A DNA stretch of 64,000 bases. It comes from Halomonas qaidamensis. Its GTDB lineage: Bacteria > Pseudomonadota > Gammaproteobacteria > Pseudomonadales > Halomonadaceae. Made by a program: the position numbers and the translations under genes. The notes under the pieces were generated by a model that saw only the letters and a program-made list of their open reading frames with translations, was not told the DNA's origin and did no database searches. This document shows positions 26,201 through 34,843 of this stretch, piece by piece; the stretch's first letter is position 1, and each line of letters starts with the position of its first letter. Location of the stretch: contig NZ_CP080627.1 in NCBI RefSeq assembly GCF_025917315.1, positions 2,294,001 to 2,358,000 on the forward strand, in the 5' to 3' direction.

Positions 26201-28348
26201 CTAGGAGCGACGCTCCCATAAAGTCACTTCCGAGAGGCTATGCTGATATTTATGCATGGTCTCTCTGATCACAAAGGGCACCTTTTCAGGCTCGCTGATC
26301 ATCCGGAAGTGAGGTTCAAGCAGTTCCTTCAGGCCTTCCAGGGTAGTGACATTCTCCCCGTCGCGCTTGAAGCCGCCAATCCACTCCTCCTTGGGCGTGT
26401 ACTCTTCAAGCCAGGTATAGGGCGAGGCAATCATCAGAATGCCCCCGGCATTGATGCGCTCATGGATGCTCTGCAAAAACTGTGACGGCTTGTACAGGCG
26501 ATCAATCAGGTTGGCGGCCAGCACCAGATCATAGTGGTTGAACTGCGGCTTAAGGTTGCAGGCATCGCCCTGATGGAAGCTGACGCGCTCGGCTGAATCT
26601 TCCAGCCCCAGGCTCGCCAGGGTGCGTTCCTGATAGCTGACCAGCTCGCCTTCCTCTACGCGGGTATAGCGCAGCACTTTCTGCTCGGCCATTTCCACAC
26701 CCTGGCGGATAAAGTTAGCCGAGAAATCTACCCCATCCACGTGTTCAAACTCACGGGCCAACTCAAAGCTGGAACGCCCGCTGGCACAGCCCAGATCCAG
26801 GGCGCGAGCTTTCTGGCGACCAGCCATGCTGGCCAACGCCTTGTTGGCTAGCGCCTGTGGGAAGTTGGCAACCCCGAACCACTCATCGCCATAATGGAAC
26901 TCAGCGTACTCGGCCATGCGGGCATCGCTTTCATAGTAGGCGCTGGGCATCTTGACTTCTGCATCCGACACCACGTAGCGGAAACCGGCGTGCTGGAAGA
27001 AGTGACGGCGGAACGCATAACGGGCGCTGAGGCGCGTTTCGTTGCCACATGAAATCCACGAACCACCCTTGATCAGGTTATGCTGGTTATCAAAGGTCGG
27101 CGTAGTGAAATCATCGTACAGCGGATGAACATCAAAACCCGGGAACGGATAGGTCGGCGTCTCAACCCACTGCCAGACGTTACCCACCACGTCAAACCAC
27201 TGGCCGTGCTGGAAGCGGGTTACTGGGCAGGAAGAAGCGCCGTGATCCAGGTGCAGGTTGGCATTGGCAGGGGTATCGTTTTCCAGCTCGGAAACCCCGG
27301 CCTCCTCTGCCAGACGGTGCCACTCATCTTCGGTCGGCATGCGCACCGGCTGGCCAAGCTGTGCACTCTTCCAGTGACAGAACGCCTTGGCTTCGTGAAA
27401 GTTAACTTCTACCGGCCAATCCCAAGGCATTTCCACTTCTTCGGTCATCAGGCGCAGATGCCACTCGTTTTTCCACACCCAGAAGGTCGGGTGCGTTGCC
27501 TTGGCAAAGTTGCGCCAGCCCAACCCCTCTTCTGACCAGAATTCATCGCTCAGATAGCCACCGGCTTCGACAAATTCGAGAAATTCACTGTTGCTGACCA
27601 GGAACTGGCTGGCCTTGAATTCGTCCACTTCAGCCTTGTGATGGCCGTACTCGTTATCCCAGCCGTAAAAGGCATCATCGAAATCCTTGCCCAGGGTGAC
27701 TTCACCCCCCGGCACGGTAATCAGGCTGTTCTCCGGCGGCTCACCGCTGATGCGCAGCGGCTCCCATTGTTTCTGGGGAGTGACCAGGTGGAGCAGCTGC
27801 TGACGGATTAATACCGACGATGTCTCCAAGTGAATCCGCTCGTGCTCGATGCCCATCACAATCGGCCAGAAGGGGCTGTCCCAACCGATTGGAAGCGAAA
27901 GCGGCAACTCACGAATCAGCTGCAATACGGCAGCGCGCACCTTGCCACGATAGGCCATGACCTCATCCACCGACGGCCATTCGTAGTGATCCTCGTTGAG
28001 GTCATCCCAGCTCATTTCATCAACGCCCACAGCGAAAATAGACTCCATATTCGGGTCTATCCGCGTAGGCAGCAGTTTGGCTAGCACCAGCTTGTTGACG
28101 AAGAAGGTAGCGGTATGCCCGAGGTAAAAAATCAGTGGATGCCGTAAGGGGATTGACTTGCGAATATAGGATTCTTCGCTGACCAGGGTGGTAAACAGCG
28201 ACTCGTAGCGGTCGAAGGTCGCCGTGAAGCAGGCCTCAATTTCTCTACGCGTTGCGTCAGGATCGCTACCTGCAAGCATCACGGTGCGTGGAAAAAGGTC
28301 AGGTAATGTCGATGCTGGTAATTCGGAGAGGGAGCTTGGGGAAGTCAT
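26201..28348 (-). CDS. ovoA: Ovothiol biosynthesis protein OvoA (5-histidylcysteine sulfoxide synthase / N-methyltransferase)
   Basis: This 715-residue protein makes ovothiol A precursors: it couples cysteine to C5 of histidine and then N-methylates the product. Domain order is a DinB-like domain (about residues 40-200) with the iron-binding HERIHLE motif near 168, a formylglycine-enzyme-fold domain (about 210-450, with GNVWQWVE and KGGSWISCGNE), and a class I methyltransferase (about 480-710, with LDLGCASGRSS near 515). Length and order match OvoA rather than EgtB, which lacks the methyltransferase. Ovothiol is a redox buffer, plausible for a halophile under oxidative stress. It is a single gene. 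Confidence 0.93.
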   Translation of the reverse strand: MTSPSSLSELPASTLPDLFPRTVMLAGSDPDATRREIEACFTATFDRYESLFTTLVSEESYIRKSIPLRHPLIFYLGHTATFFVNKLVLAKLLPTRIDPNMESIFAVGVDEMSWDDLNEDHYEWPSVDEVMAYRGKVRAAVLQLIRELPLSLPIGWDSPFWPIVMGIEHERIHLETSSVLIRQQLLHLVTPQKQWEPLRISGEPPENSLITVPGGEVTLGKDFDDAFYGWDNEYGHHKAEVDEFKASQFLVSNSEFLEFVEAGGYLSDEFWSEEGLGWRNFAKATHPTFWVWKNEWHLRLMTEEVEMPWDWPVEVNFHEAKAFCHWKSAQLGQPVRMPTEDEWHRLAEEAGVSELENDTPANANLHLDHGASSCPVTRFQHGQWFDVVGNVWQWVETPTYPFPGFDVHPLYDDFTTPTFDNQHNLIKGGSWISCGNETRLSARYAFRRHFFQHAGFRYVVSDAEVKMPSAYYESDARMAEYAEFHYGDEWFGVANFPQALANKALASMAGRQKARALDLGCASGRSSFELAREFEHVDGVDFSANFIRQGVEMAEQKVLRYTRVEEGELVSYQERTLASLGLEDSAERVSFHQGDACNLKPQFNHYDLVLAANLIDRLYKPSQFLQSIHERINAGGILMIASPYTWLEEYTPKEEWIGGFKRDGENVTTLEGLKELLEPHFRMISEPEKVPFVIRETMHKYQHSLSEVTLWERRS

Positions 28349-29022
28349 AGTTAAGAATGCCTTTTATCTTTAAACGATGATGGTTTTTTATGACAGTTCT
28401 TTTACAGAAGCCCTGGCTCAGCATAAAACTTGGACGCTAGCAACTGGCGTTCTTACCACGCTCACCAATTTCACCAGCTACCGCACTTCATTAAACTCGT
28501 CGCATCTCCGTTGCAACCGCTGAACTTAGGGCTAATAAAATTCAATAGCCAAATCGTTAAAAACCAAAACTTAGACAAAAGCTACCACTAGTTGTACAAA
28601 AAAGCTCTAAAACCAGCAAATATTTTACGTTAGCGTTTGTAGGGGCTTGGTTAGGGTCAGGGTTTCGAAAGGTTGCATCATAGGCCCTGCCATGTCAGGA
28701 AGCTCGGGAGCGCTATCCTTACGGCAGGCAATACAGGTGGCATTGCCATCACTGATAGTGACCGATCTTATGCGGGATTCTATCCGGTTGTATCAGATAG
28801 GAACAAACACTGACCACGGGAGATACGGTTGCTCCCCCATGAATCGACGCGGCTATTCACGCCGCTACTAAATAATGCGTGCATCAAACTCAAAAACATC
28901 AAAAGAGTGCTGCCTCTGCCTACCCTCTTTTGCACTTATAGCCTATGCTATAAAACAACTGTTTGATTATAAAAACTATAAAGTACTTACCTCACTAGCC
29001 GCACGACCAAAAGGGAGTTGCT
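28349..29022. other. 674-base gap between ovoA and the HDOD-GGDEF gene
   Basis: The first 280 bases are AT-rich and probably hold the ovoA promoter. From about 28635 to 28870 the base composition rises and the strand carries a dyad GCGGC-tattcac-GCCGC near 28850, but no readable protein or known RNA is recognised. It looks like a decayed gene or mobile-element end. The last 120 bases are AT-rich and probably hold the promoter of the HDOD-GGDEF gene. Confidence 0.4.
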
Positions 29023-30552
29023 ATGCTGGCTATTCAACCAACCGACTACAGTGCTCAACTATCGCTTAGCTCTCCACTACCGGACTTTATCCGACAAAAT
29101 CTCGAAGGCTGTGCATCACTGCCTACACTCCCTTCTGTCGCTATGAATGTTCTCGCCACTGCAAGATCTCCACATGCTAATGTCAAAGCCTACGCGGATG
29201 CTATTGAGAACGATCCGGTTCTCACTACACGCCTGTTGGCGTTAGCAAATAGTGCCTACTATGCACGCAGCGCTCCGCCCATCAGTAGCTGCCAAGAAGC
29301 GGTGGCTTGTATTGGGCTAGACACTACCTTAGCAGCCACCCTTAGCTTCAGCCTATTTCGTCAGAAAGGGGCAAATGCATATCTACAAAGAGTTTGGAGT
29401 CGCTCGCTCATTGCTGCCATCGCCTCACGTTATCTTGCGGATCACTTGTGCCGATCAAAAAAAGGGTTCGTTTTCACAGCTGCCCTTTTGCAAGATATTG
29501 GGGTGTTAGCCCTAGAGTCTCTTTATCCAGATGAAATGGAGAGTGTCTATGAAACGCCGATGGTCTTTCATCCTGAGCTGAGTCATAACGAGCAAGTGCT
29601 ATTCGGTTGTGATCATGCCGTTGTGGGTGCTTGGCTTGCGGCCAAATGGGGAGTCCCCACTACCATTGCAGAAGCTATTCAGACAAGTCACCTAGACTTC
29701 TCCGCGACATCAGCGGAGCAATTATGCATCCGGCTATCTGGGCATATTGCTGATGCTTGGCTCTCACCAGCGCCAGCACAAGCGCTGGTAACCCTGATGA
29801 GAAAATTGGAAGGCCACCAGTTAGTAGAGCATATAGAACTGGAAGAGCTTCTGAACAATATTGAGACACAGCTTCCCAGCCTAGCCAATATTCTCGATAT
29901 TACAGCCCCTACCCAGCGCGATAATGAAGCGCTACTGGCAGAGGCTCAGCAACTTTTGTTTGAGCAAACCCTAGATTTGAGAGCACGCTTAGATCAACAG
30001 CAAAAAGAACTGGCCCAACTCCTTGAGCGACAAAACGATCTAGAGTCACGGAGCCGCACCGACTCACTTACAGGAATCGCCAATCGGGGATGGTTAGAGG
30101 AGCAGTTAGATAAGCGGTTTCAGAAATGCCGGGAAGATGATGGTGCGCTTTCAATCATATTTATAGATATTGATCACTTTAAAACCATCAATGATCAGTT
30201 TGGTCACGCTGCCGGAGATAGGGTGCTGGTGAGTTTTGCTAAGCTTCTCAATGCAAGTGTTCGCGATGGCGACCTTGCAGGCCGTTACGGCGGTGAAGAG
30301 TTTATGGCTATATTACCCGGAGAAAACGCAAACGGAGCCAGAAAATTTGCCCAACGTGTTGCCTATCGGCTTCAAAAACAACCAATGGCATGGTGTGAAG
30401 ACCGTCCAATTTATGTGACTGTCTCTATCGGTATTGCCTGTCTAGAAGATGGAGGGTTTGCCAGTGCGCCTGAGCTCGTTAATGCCGCTGACCAAAGCAT
30501 GTACTTTATTAAACATAATGGTCGTAGTGGTATTGCCGTATACGGACGTTAA
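29023..30552 (+). CDS. HDOD-domain diguanylate cyclase
   Basis: This 509-residue soluble protein joins an N-terminal HDOD domain (about residues 25-230; LPTLPSVAMNVLATA, DPVLTTRLLALANSAYY), a coiled-coil linker (about 300-345) and a C-terminal GGDEF domain (about 345-505). The active-site loop reads GGEEF, a functional variant, and an inhibitory-site RxxD (Arg-Asp-Gly-Asp) lies exactly five residues upstream, so product inhibition is expected. HDOD domains are signalling modules without the HD catalytic pair. It probably makes cyclic-di-GMP in response to an unknown partner. AGGGAG precedes the ATG. Confidence 0.9.
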   Translation: MLAIQPTDYSAQLSLSSPLPDFIRQNLEGCASLPTLPSVAMNVLATARSPHANVKAYADAIENDPVLTTRLLALANSAYYARSAPPISSCQEAVACIGLDTTLAATLSFSLFRQKGANAYLQRVWSRSLIAAIASRYLADHLCRSKKGFVFTAALLQDIGVLALESLYPDEMESVYETPMVFHPELSHNEQVLFGCDHAVVGAWLAAKWGVPTTIAEAIQTSHLDFSATSAEQLCIRLSGHIADAWLSPAPAQALVTLMRKLEGHQLVEHIELEELLNNIETQLPSLANILDITAPTQRDNEALLAEAQQLLFEQTLDLRARLDQQQKELAQLLERQNDLESRSRTDSLTGIANRGWLEEQLDKRFQKCREDDGALSIIFIDIDHFKTINDQFGHAAGDRVLVSFAKLLNASVRDGDLAGRYGGEEFMAILPGENANGARKFAQRVAYRLQKQPMAWCEDRPIYVTVSIGIACLEDGGFASAPELVNAADQSMYFIKHNGRSGIAVYGR

Positions 30553-30646
30553 ATCTAAAACATCAACATTGACCAAGTAGTACCATGCTGGCTGTTACTT
30601 CCACCACTTTTGCTGCTGTATGATGGTTTTTACCAAATACCCGTTT

Positions 30647-31420
30647 TTATCCGAAATGTTGTTTGCGATGGCAGTTGGGACAAAGTGCTATTGCATTTTC
30701 AACAGTGTCGTCGCCATTATCCGCTAGGCGTACTATGTGATGAACTTCCAGGTAGGGTGTATTATCTTTTCGCTTTTTAAAAGGGGCATCATTTCCACAG
30801 GCTTCACATTTACCTCCTGCTCGTAGCAATACAGTTGCCACTACGTCCGGATTGCGTTTAAACGTAGTGATTGCTACAACACATTTCTCAGGCTTTTTAT
30901 TAGCTTTTTTAAGCCTGAATGCTCTAGCTTTTTCAGATGAATTCAAAGATCTTTCAACTTCAAGATTAAATTTTTCTTCGTTATCTTCAATAGTAGATGA
31001 TCGAGGCAAAACAAGAGTATTCAGCAAATCCACTACAGCCTCATTTAGACTGCTTTGAAATGAAACGCCTTGTCTACAAAAATATCTTTTAAAATTAGAC
31101 CACCGCTTATCGCCTTTAATCTGAGGCAGCTGCCTACTTATTTTATCTTCATCAAGATCAATATACGTTGTTAATTTTGAAACGTCTTCCAACTTCATTC
31201 TATATGGTCGAGCACTTTCTTCATCATAATAGTGACTCACTATCTTAAAAACACCACATAATTGGAAGCAATCTACGCTGGGTCTTTTTTGGATTATAAA
31301 AACAAAATCACCACGCCTTGTTTGGCTCTGCTTGCTCTCTTTTGATACACCATAACCAGTGTGGTAGCAAAATTCACTGCCATTTTTAGGACCATGGTAT
31401 GCATAAAAATAGTTTGGCAT
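30647..31420 (-). CDS. HNH endonuclease with PUA-like N-terminal domain (candidate type IV restriction enzyme)
   Basis: This 257-residue protein ends in an HNH nuclease domain (about residues 200-257) with CEACG and CPNCH zinc knuckles, the catalytic VHH and a downstream asparagine and histidine. The N-terminal 115 residues (FYAYHGPKNG, RRGDFVFIIQK, FQLCGVFKIV) resemble EVE/ASCH-like PUA-fold readers that recognise modified bases; that assignment is inference from strand pattern and the Gly-Asp turn. Such fusions often cut modified phage DNA. The gene is markedly AT-rich beside its neighbours and has no methyltransferase partner, both consistent with a horizontally acquired type IV enzyme. 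Confidence 0.7.
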   Translation of the reverse strand: MPNYFYAYHGPKNGSEFCYHTGYGVSKESKQSQTRRGDFVFIIQKRPSVDCFQLCGVFKIVSHYYDEESARPYRMKLEDVSKLTTYIDLDEDKISRQLPQIKGDKRWSNFKRYFCRQGVSFQSSLNEAVVDLLNTLVLPRSSTIEDNEEKFNLEVERSLNSSEKARAFRLKKANKKPEKCVVAITTFKRNPDVVATVLLRAGGKCEACGNDAPFKKRKDNTPYLEVHHIVRLADNGDDTVENAIALCPNCHRKQHFG

Positions 31421-31690
31421 TTAATTCTCTACCTATTTTATAGTGGCGTATTTTTCGAGGGTTTAACGTATGATGATCGAATGCAAATATCATAGAAACG
31501 TAGCTATTTTTTATTGGAAGTATAAATAAAAGCTGTCCAACACTACTAGTGCTAAAACTCCCCATCCAGATTAAAAAAAGCAGGAATGAGGAGCTTTGAC
31601 AGTTATTTAACTCACTTTATTTAAAAAGCCACCTATACAGCAAGAACTTAATATGCTGCCAGCTTCATAAAGCAAAGCTATTAGCAAAAA

Positions 31691-32134
31691 TTATTTTTCT
31701 TTGTTGACTAAACGCTCCATATTTAAAGCAATTGATAAAACTAAAATCAGCCCTTCTTTTAGTAAAGACATGCCTATTACAGCAAAGTAAAAATACACTA
31801 ATACTGTAACGCCAGCAGCAATTCCTGTCATAATATTTGCACCATATCCCATGGTTCCACCGATAAGCGCAACGACACTCATCAAAACACCAATAAACCA
31901 CGATAAAAAAATAGCACCATCCCAAGCCGCCCTAAACCAGTCAAACACGGGAAACTCAGATTTACTTGAAGCCATCTTATCTTCATCGCTAATGTGGCGC
32001 ATGGCAGCAAGACGCAAAGCTGCTCCTTTCCAGATTGACCACGGAATAGTAAAAAAACGTACAACACAAACGATAAGCGCTTGAATAACCGCTGGAACAA
32101 TTGCAGTACCAACTTGGTTATTTGATTGAGTCAT
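31691..32134 (-). CDS. Small multi-spanning membrane protein, last gene of the srf locus
   Basis: This 147-residue protein has three or four hydrophobic segments: about residues 10-30, 70-92 and 97-130. A short charged loop (HISDEDKMASSKSE) lies between the first and second. I do not recognise a family. It follows the bitopic vWA gene by 100 bases on the same strand and has AAGGAAAG ahead of its ATG, so it is probably the end of the srf operon, though the gap allows a separate promoter. Base composition is more AT-rich than in the rest of the locus. Confidence 0.7.
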   Translation of the reverse strand: MTQSNNQVGTAIVPAVIQALIVCVVRFFTIPWSIWKGAALRLAAMRHISDEDKMASSKSEFPVFDWFRAAWDGAIFLSWFIGVLMSVVALIGGTMGYGANIMTGIAAGVTVLVYFYFAVIGMSLLKEGLILVLSIALNMERLVNKEK

Positions 32135-32234
32135 TCTCTTTCCTTATTAAAGGTTAATGGCGCCATTGGCGCAGAGGCAACATTGCCTACCGTAGAACTG
32201 CTCGTTCATTACGAGCAGGATTAGTGAAGTACGT

Positions 32235-33518
32235 TTATTCACAATGGCTGGCATCAAGCAGCTGAGCGCTGGCTTTTTCCAACATACCGCTAATCTCAGC
32301 GGCATTCTGTGAGCTGAACACTTGGCCACCTGTGTGCTCTGCTAAACAGTTGGATAAGCCGCCTTGAGTGACATCGACAACATTAATTGTAAGCCGTGGC
32401 TGGTTTTGGGCAATTTCTGCTGCTATTTGACACTGATTTTGTCCACAACCGTCAACACCATCAACAAAAGCGATAATGGTCGCATCCCGCTCTCGACCAT
32501 CAACTAACCCCGCCGCAGCGACCAAGCTTTGCGCAAGAGGAGTACCATCATAAGCGTGCAGGGACTGGATACCGTTAATCAATTGCGTTCGCTGCTCTAG
32601 GCTAAAAATGCCTTGCTCGACTGGGTTACCACAGCCCGCATAGGTAATTAGCCCAGCATCAATATCAGAATGAAGCTGATTAATAACACGAGAAACCGAC
32701 TCCTTGGCTATCTCTAAACGAGAAGGCCCGGCCTCTAATGCCAAAAGACGTTCATTACCGAGATCACGCAGCATCATCTGACGAAACTGAGGCATGTTGA
32801 AATACCAATCTTCGTCCGCTTGAGTCGCTTCAATATTGAGATTCATGGAACCGGAGGTGTCAAAAATCAGCACGAACTCCGGCGGTAAGCCCTGCTCATC
32901 TTCGCGGCAGGCGTAGGGCACAGCTTCTTCGTCAGGCCCACTATTCCAGTAATGCTCAAGCGGCCAAAGGAAATAAAGCAACCCTGCGGCAACCAGCAAA
33001 AAAAGCAGCGGCAACAACCAAAGCAGCGGCCTAAATGACTGACGCTTAACACTCACAGGAGCAGCGACGGGGGTCGCCACCACGGGAGCAGGCTTAGGGG
33101 TAACAATGGGAGCGGCGGTGTTAACCATTTCCGCTCCCCAACGAATCACTACGGGTTCGCCATTAAGGCTATACAGATGCTGCTTGTCAGCGGGGCCAAT
33201 CAGTGTTCGCAAGCTCTCACCTGCGTCTGCCTCCCCGCGTCTTACCAACTCATCAGCCAAATGCCCTAGACTTTTTTGGCGTTGCTCGAAACGTTCCAAC
33301 AAAAGAGCTTGTTCCTCTTTTGTTAACGCATCAAACCTTAGCGGCTGCCCTGGCAGTTCTGTCCACCATTCCAGCGTATCGCCCTGGCCGTTACGAGGTA
33401 AGGCGAACATAGTGCCAATACTAGGGGGAAAATGGCGGTGAATAAGCGCGACCTTGGCCTGATAGCTTTCAAAGGTACCACCTAGCATCACCTGAGTATC
33501 ACGCAGGATTCGTTGCAT
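32235..33518 (-). CDS. Bitopic vWA protein with SrfA-like cytoplasmic domain
   Basis: This 427-residue protein has a cytoplasmic domain (about residues 1-130), a Pro/Ala-rich linker, one membrane segment (about 165-188) and a periplasmic von Willebrand A domain (about 210-420). The metal-ion-dependent adhesion site is complete: DTSGSM, a Thr in YDGTPL and an Asp in FVDGVDG. The cytoplasmic part is visibly related to the N-terminal domain of SrfA, sharing the W(W/Y)xEL opening and the Y-x-x-NGxPV-x-x-WG motif. This places paralogous anchors at both ends of the operon. The vWA domain should bind a partner in the periplasm in a metal-dependent way. Confidence 0.8.
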   Translation of the reverse strand: MQRILRDTQVMLGGTFESYQAKVALIHRHFPPSIGTMFALPRNGQGDTLEWWTELPGQPLRFDALTKEEQALLLERFEQRQKSLGHLADELVRRGEADAGESLRTLIGPADKQHLYSLNGEPVVIRWGAEMVNTAAPIVTPKPAPVVATPVAAPVSVKRQSFRPLLWLLPLLFLLVAAGLLYFLWPLEHYWNSGPDEEAVPYACREDEQGLPPEFVLIFDTSGSMNLNIEATQADEDWYFNMPQFRQMMLRDLGNERLLALEAGPSRLEIAKESVSRVINQLHSDIDAGLITYAGCGNPVEQGIFSLEQRTQLINGIQSLHAYDGTPLAQSLVAAAGLVDGRERDATIIAFVDGVDGCGQNQCQIAAEIAQNQPRLTINVVDVTQGGLSNCLAEHTGGQVFSSQNAAEISGMLEKASAQLLDASHCE

Positions 33519-33533
33519 CGCTACCCATCCACC

Positions 33534-34040
33534 TTATTCATAGCCAAGGCTTTGTTGAAGGCGGCTTACTTGCTGTTCAAGCTCAGCTAACTGAGTTTGT
33601 TTCTCCGCCATTTCTGTTTGGTCACGGGCAGGCACTTGATTAGCGTTTAACTGCTGCTCAAGATCGTTAAGTCGATGTTGCAACCCAAGCTCTTCACCAG
33701 TACGCGCTTTTAAGCGTGTTAGTAATGTTTGTAGTGAATCATTAAGTGCTTGTTGCTTTTCACGCTGAACATTTAAGTCTTCTTGGACAGCGAGCTGTTG
33801 AGCCTTGATGTCTCTATACACTTGTTGAAATAGAGCGTTCTCATCTTGGTCCAAGCGAACTTGATGTTCGCGCTGATCTACTTGAGAACGATAAGCACCT
33901 GACGTATCACAGGAAAGCTTTGTCATCAGGCTTACATCATGATTACTTGGATCACACTGCTGTGAAGTGGTCGCACAACCGGCTAGCAGCAGCATACTGC
34001 TAGCGATCATTATGGATTTAATCATCTTGGATCTTTTCAT
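33534..34040 (-). CDS. Coiled-coil lipoprotein
   Basis: This 168-residue protein has a lipoprotein signal with lipobox LLAGC (Cys about residue 22) followed by Ala-Thr-Thr, which predicts outer-membrane retention. From about residue 55 to the end it is Gln/Glu/Leu-rich with heptad periodicity, so a long coiled coil is likely. I do not recognise a family. It lies 17 bases downstream of the other lipoprotein gene and 15 bases upstream of the vWA gene, so all are cotranscribed. It may tether periplasmic parts of the Srf/Tag-like assembly to the outer membrane. Confidence 0.75.
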   Translation of the reverse strand: MKRSKMIKSIMIASSMLLLAGCATTSQQCDPSNHDVSLMTKLSCDTSGAYRSQVDQREHQVRLDQDENALFQQVYRDIKAQQLAVQEDLNVQREKQQALNDSLQTLLTRLKARTGEELGLQHRLNDLEQQLNANQVPARDQTEMAEKQTQLAELEQQVSRLQQSLGYE

Positions 34041-34057
34041 AATGTTTCGGTCGTCCT

Positions 34058-34822
34058 TTAACCCAACGTAATAGCTGAACGCATGTTGTAGAGTTCATCT
34101 ACTTCTTGCTGCAGTGCCAGCACTTTCTGGTTCATCAGATTAATATCTTGCTCAATGCGCTGCATTTCTTCAGGGCTTGCTTCTGAGCGCTCGGCATCAG
34201 CAACCTCCTGATATTCAGCTGACTTTTTATTCATATTCGCTACTTCGCGACGCAGGATATCAATATTACTGTCAATGCCAGCTAACTCACGATTAGCCGC
34301 TTCCCGGTCAAGTTGCTGAGTTTCCATTTCGTTCTGTATACGTTGAATGCGTGATTTATCTTCCTGCATAACGTCACGAACGGTATCGGTTCGAGCAATG
34401 ATTTTTCGAGTATCTTCTTGAATATCAGCACTCATGGCATCTAGGCGCTCGGCAGTATTCGCATACTCACTACGTCGTTGATCCAGATAATAGTTGGCTC
34501 CCATGGCCACACCACAGGCACTTAAGCCAGCCACAATCATGCATTGTGTTTTGTTTCCTGGATTAGTGATTGCGCAGCCTAACATTCCCACTGCAGCGCC
34601 AGCAGCACAGGCTTGATAACCAGAGCGGCTAAAAAACTTAGCGTCATTACTTTGCGTTAATCGAGGATCCGCCGAAGCGCCATTGCTGTTATTTGACAGC
34701 AATGAACTACCCGTAGTGGCACAACCGCTTAACACTAACAGGCTGCTAGCGATAGCAGTCGCCATCAGTACTTTTTTCAAGCTCAATGATTGGCTTTTGG
34801 ATGAAATAGAAGTGTGTTGCAT
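34058..34822 (-). CDS. Outer-membrane lipoprotein, TagQ-like by position
   Basis: This 254-residue lipoprotein has a long signal region ending in the lipobox LVLSGC (Cys about 34). A short glycine-zipper-like hydrophobic patch follows (about residues 70-105, ACAAGAAVGMLG), then a coiled coil to the C-terminus. In P. aeruginosa the outer-membrane lipoprotein TagQ holds TagR in place; this gene sits directly behind the TagR-like gene and is the right class of protein. I see no direct sequence proof of TagQ homology, so the link rests on context. GGGA lies upstream of its ATG. Confidence 0.7.
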   Translation of the reverse strand: MQHTSISSKSQSLSLKKVLMATAIASSLLVLSGCATTGSSLLSNNSNGASADPRLTQSNDAKFFSRSGYQACAAGAAVGMLGCAITNPGNKTQCMIVAGLSACGVAMGANYYLDQRRSEYANTAERLDAMSADIQEDTRKIIARTDTVRDVMQEDKSRIQRIQNEMETQQLDREAANRELAGIDSNIDILRREVANMNKKSAEYQEVADAERSEASPEEMQRIEQDINLMNQKVLALQQEVDELYNMRSAITLG

Positions 34823-34843
34823 AGTAGATTCCCTTGCGTTTTT

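Noticed and set aside
28647..28871. 74-codon plus-strand frame upstream of the HDOD-GGDEF gene
   Set aside because: No ribosome-binding site, no family resemblance and odd composition; left as an unexplained gap.
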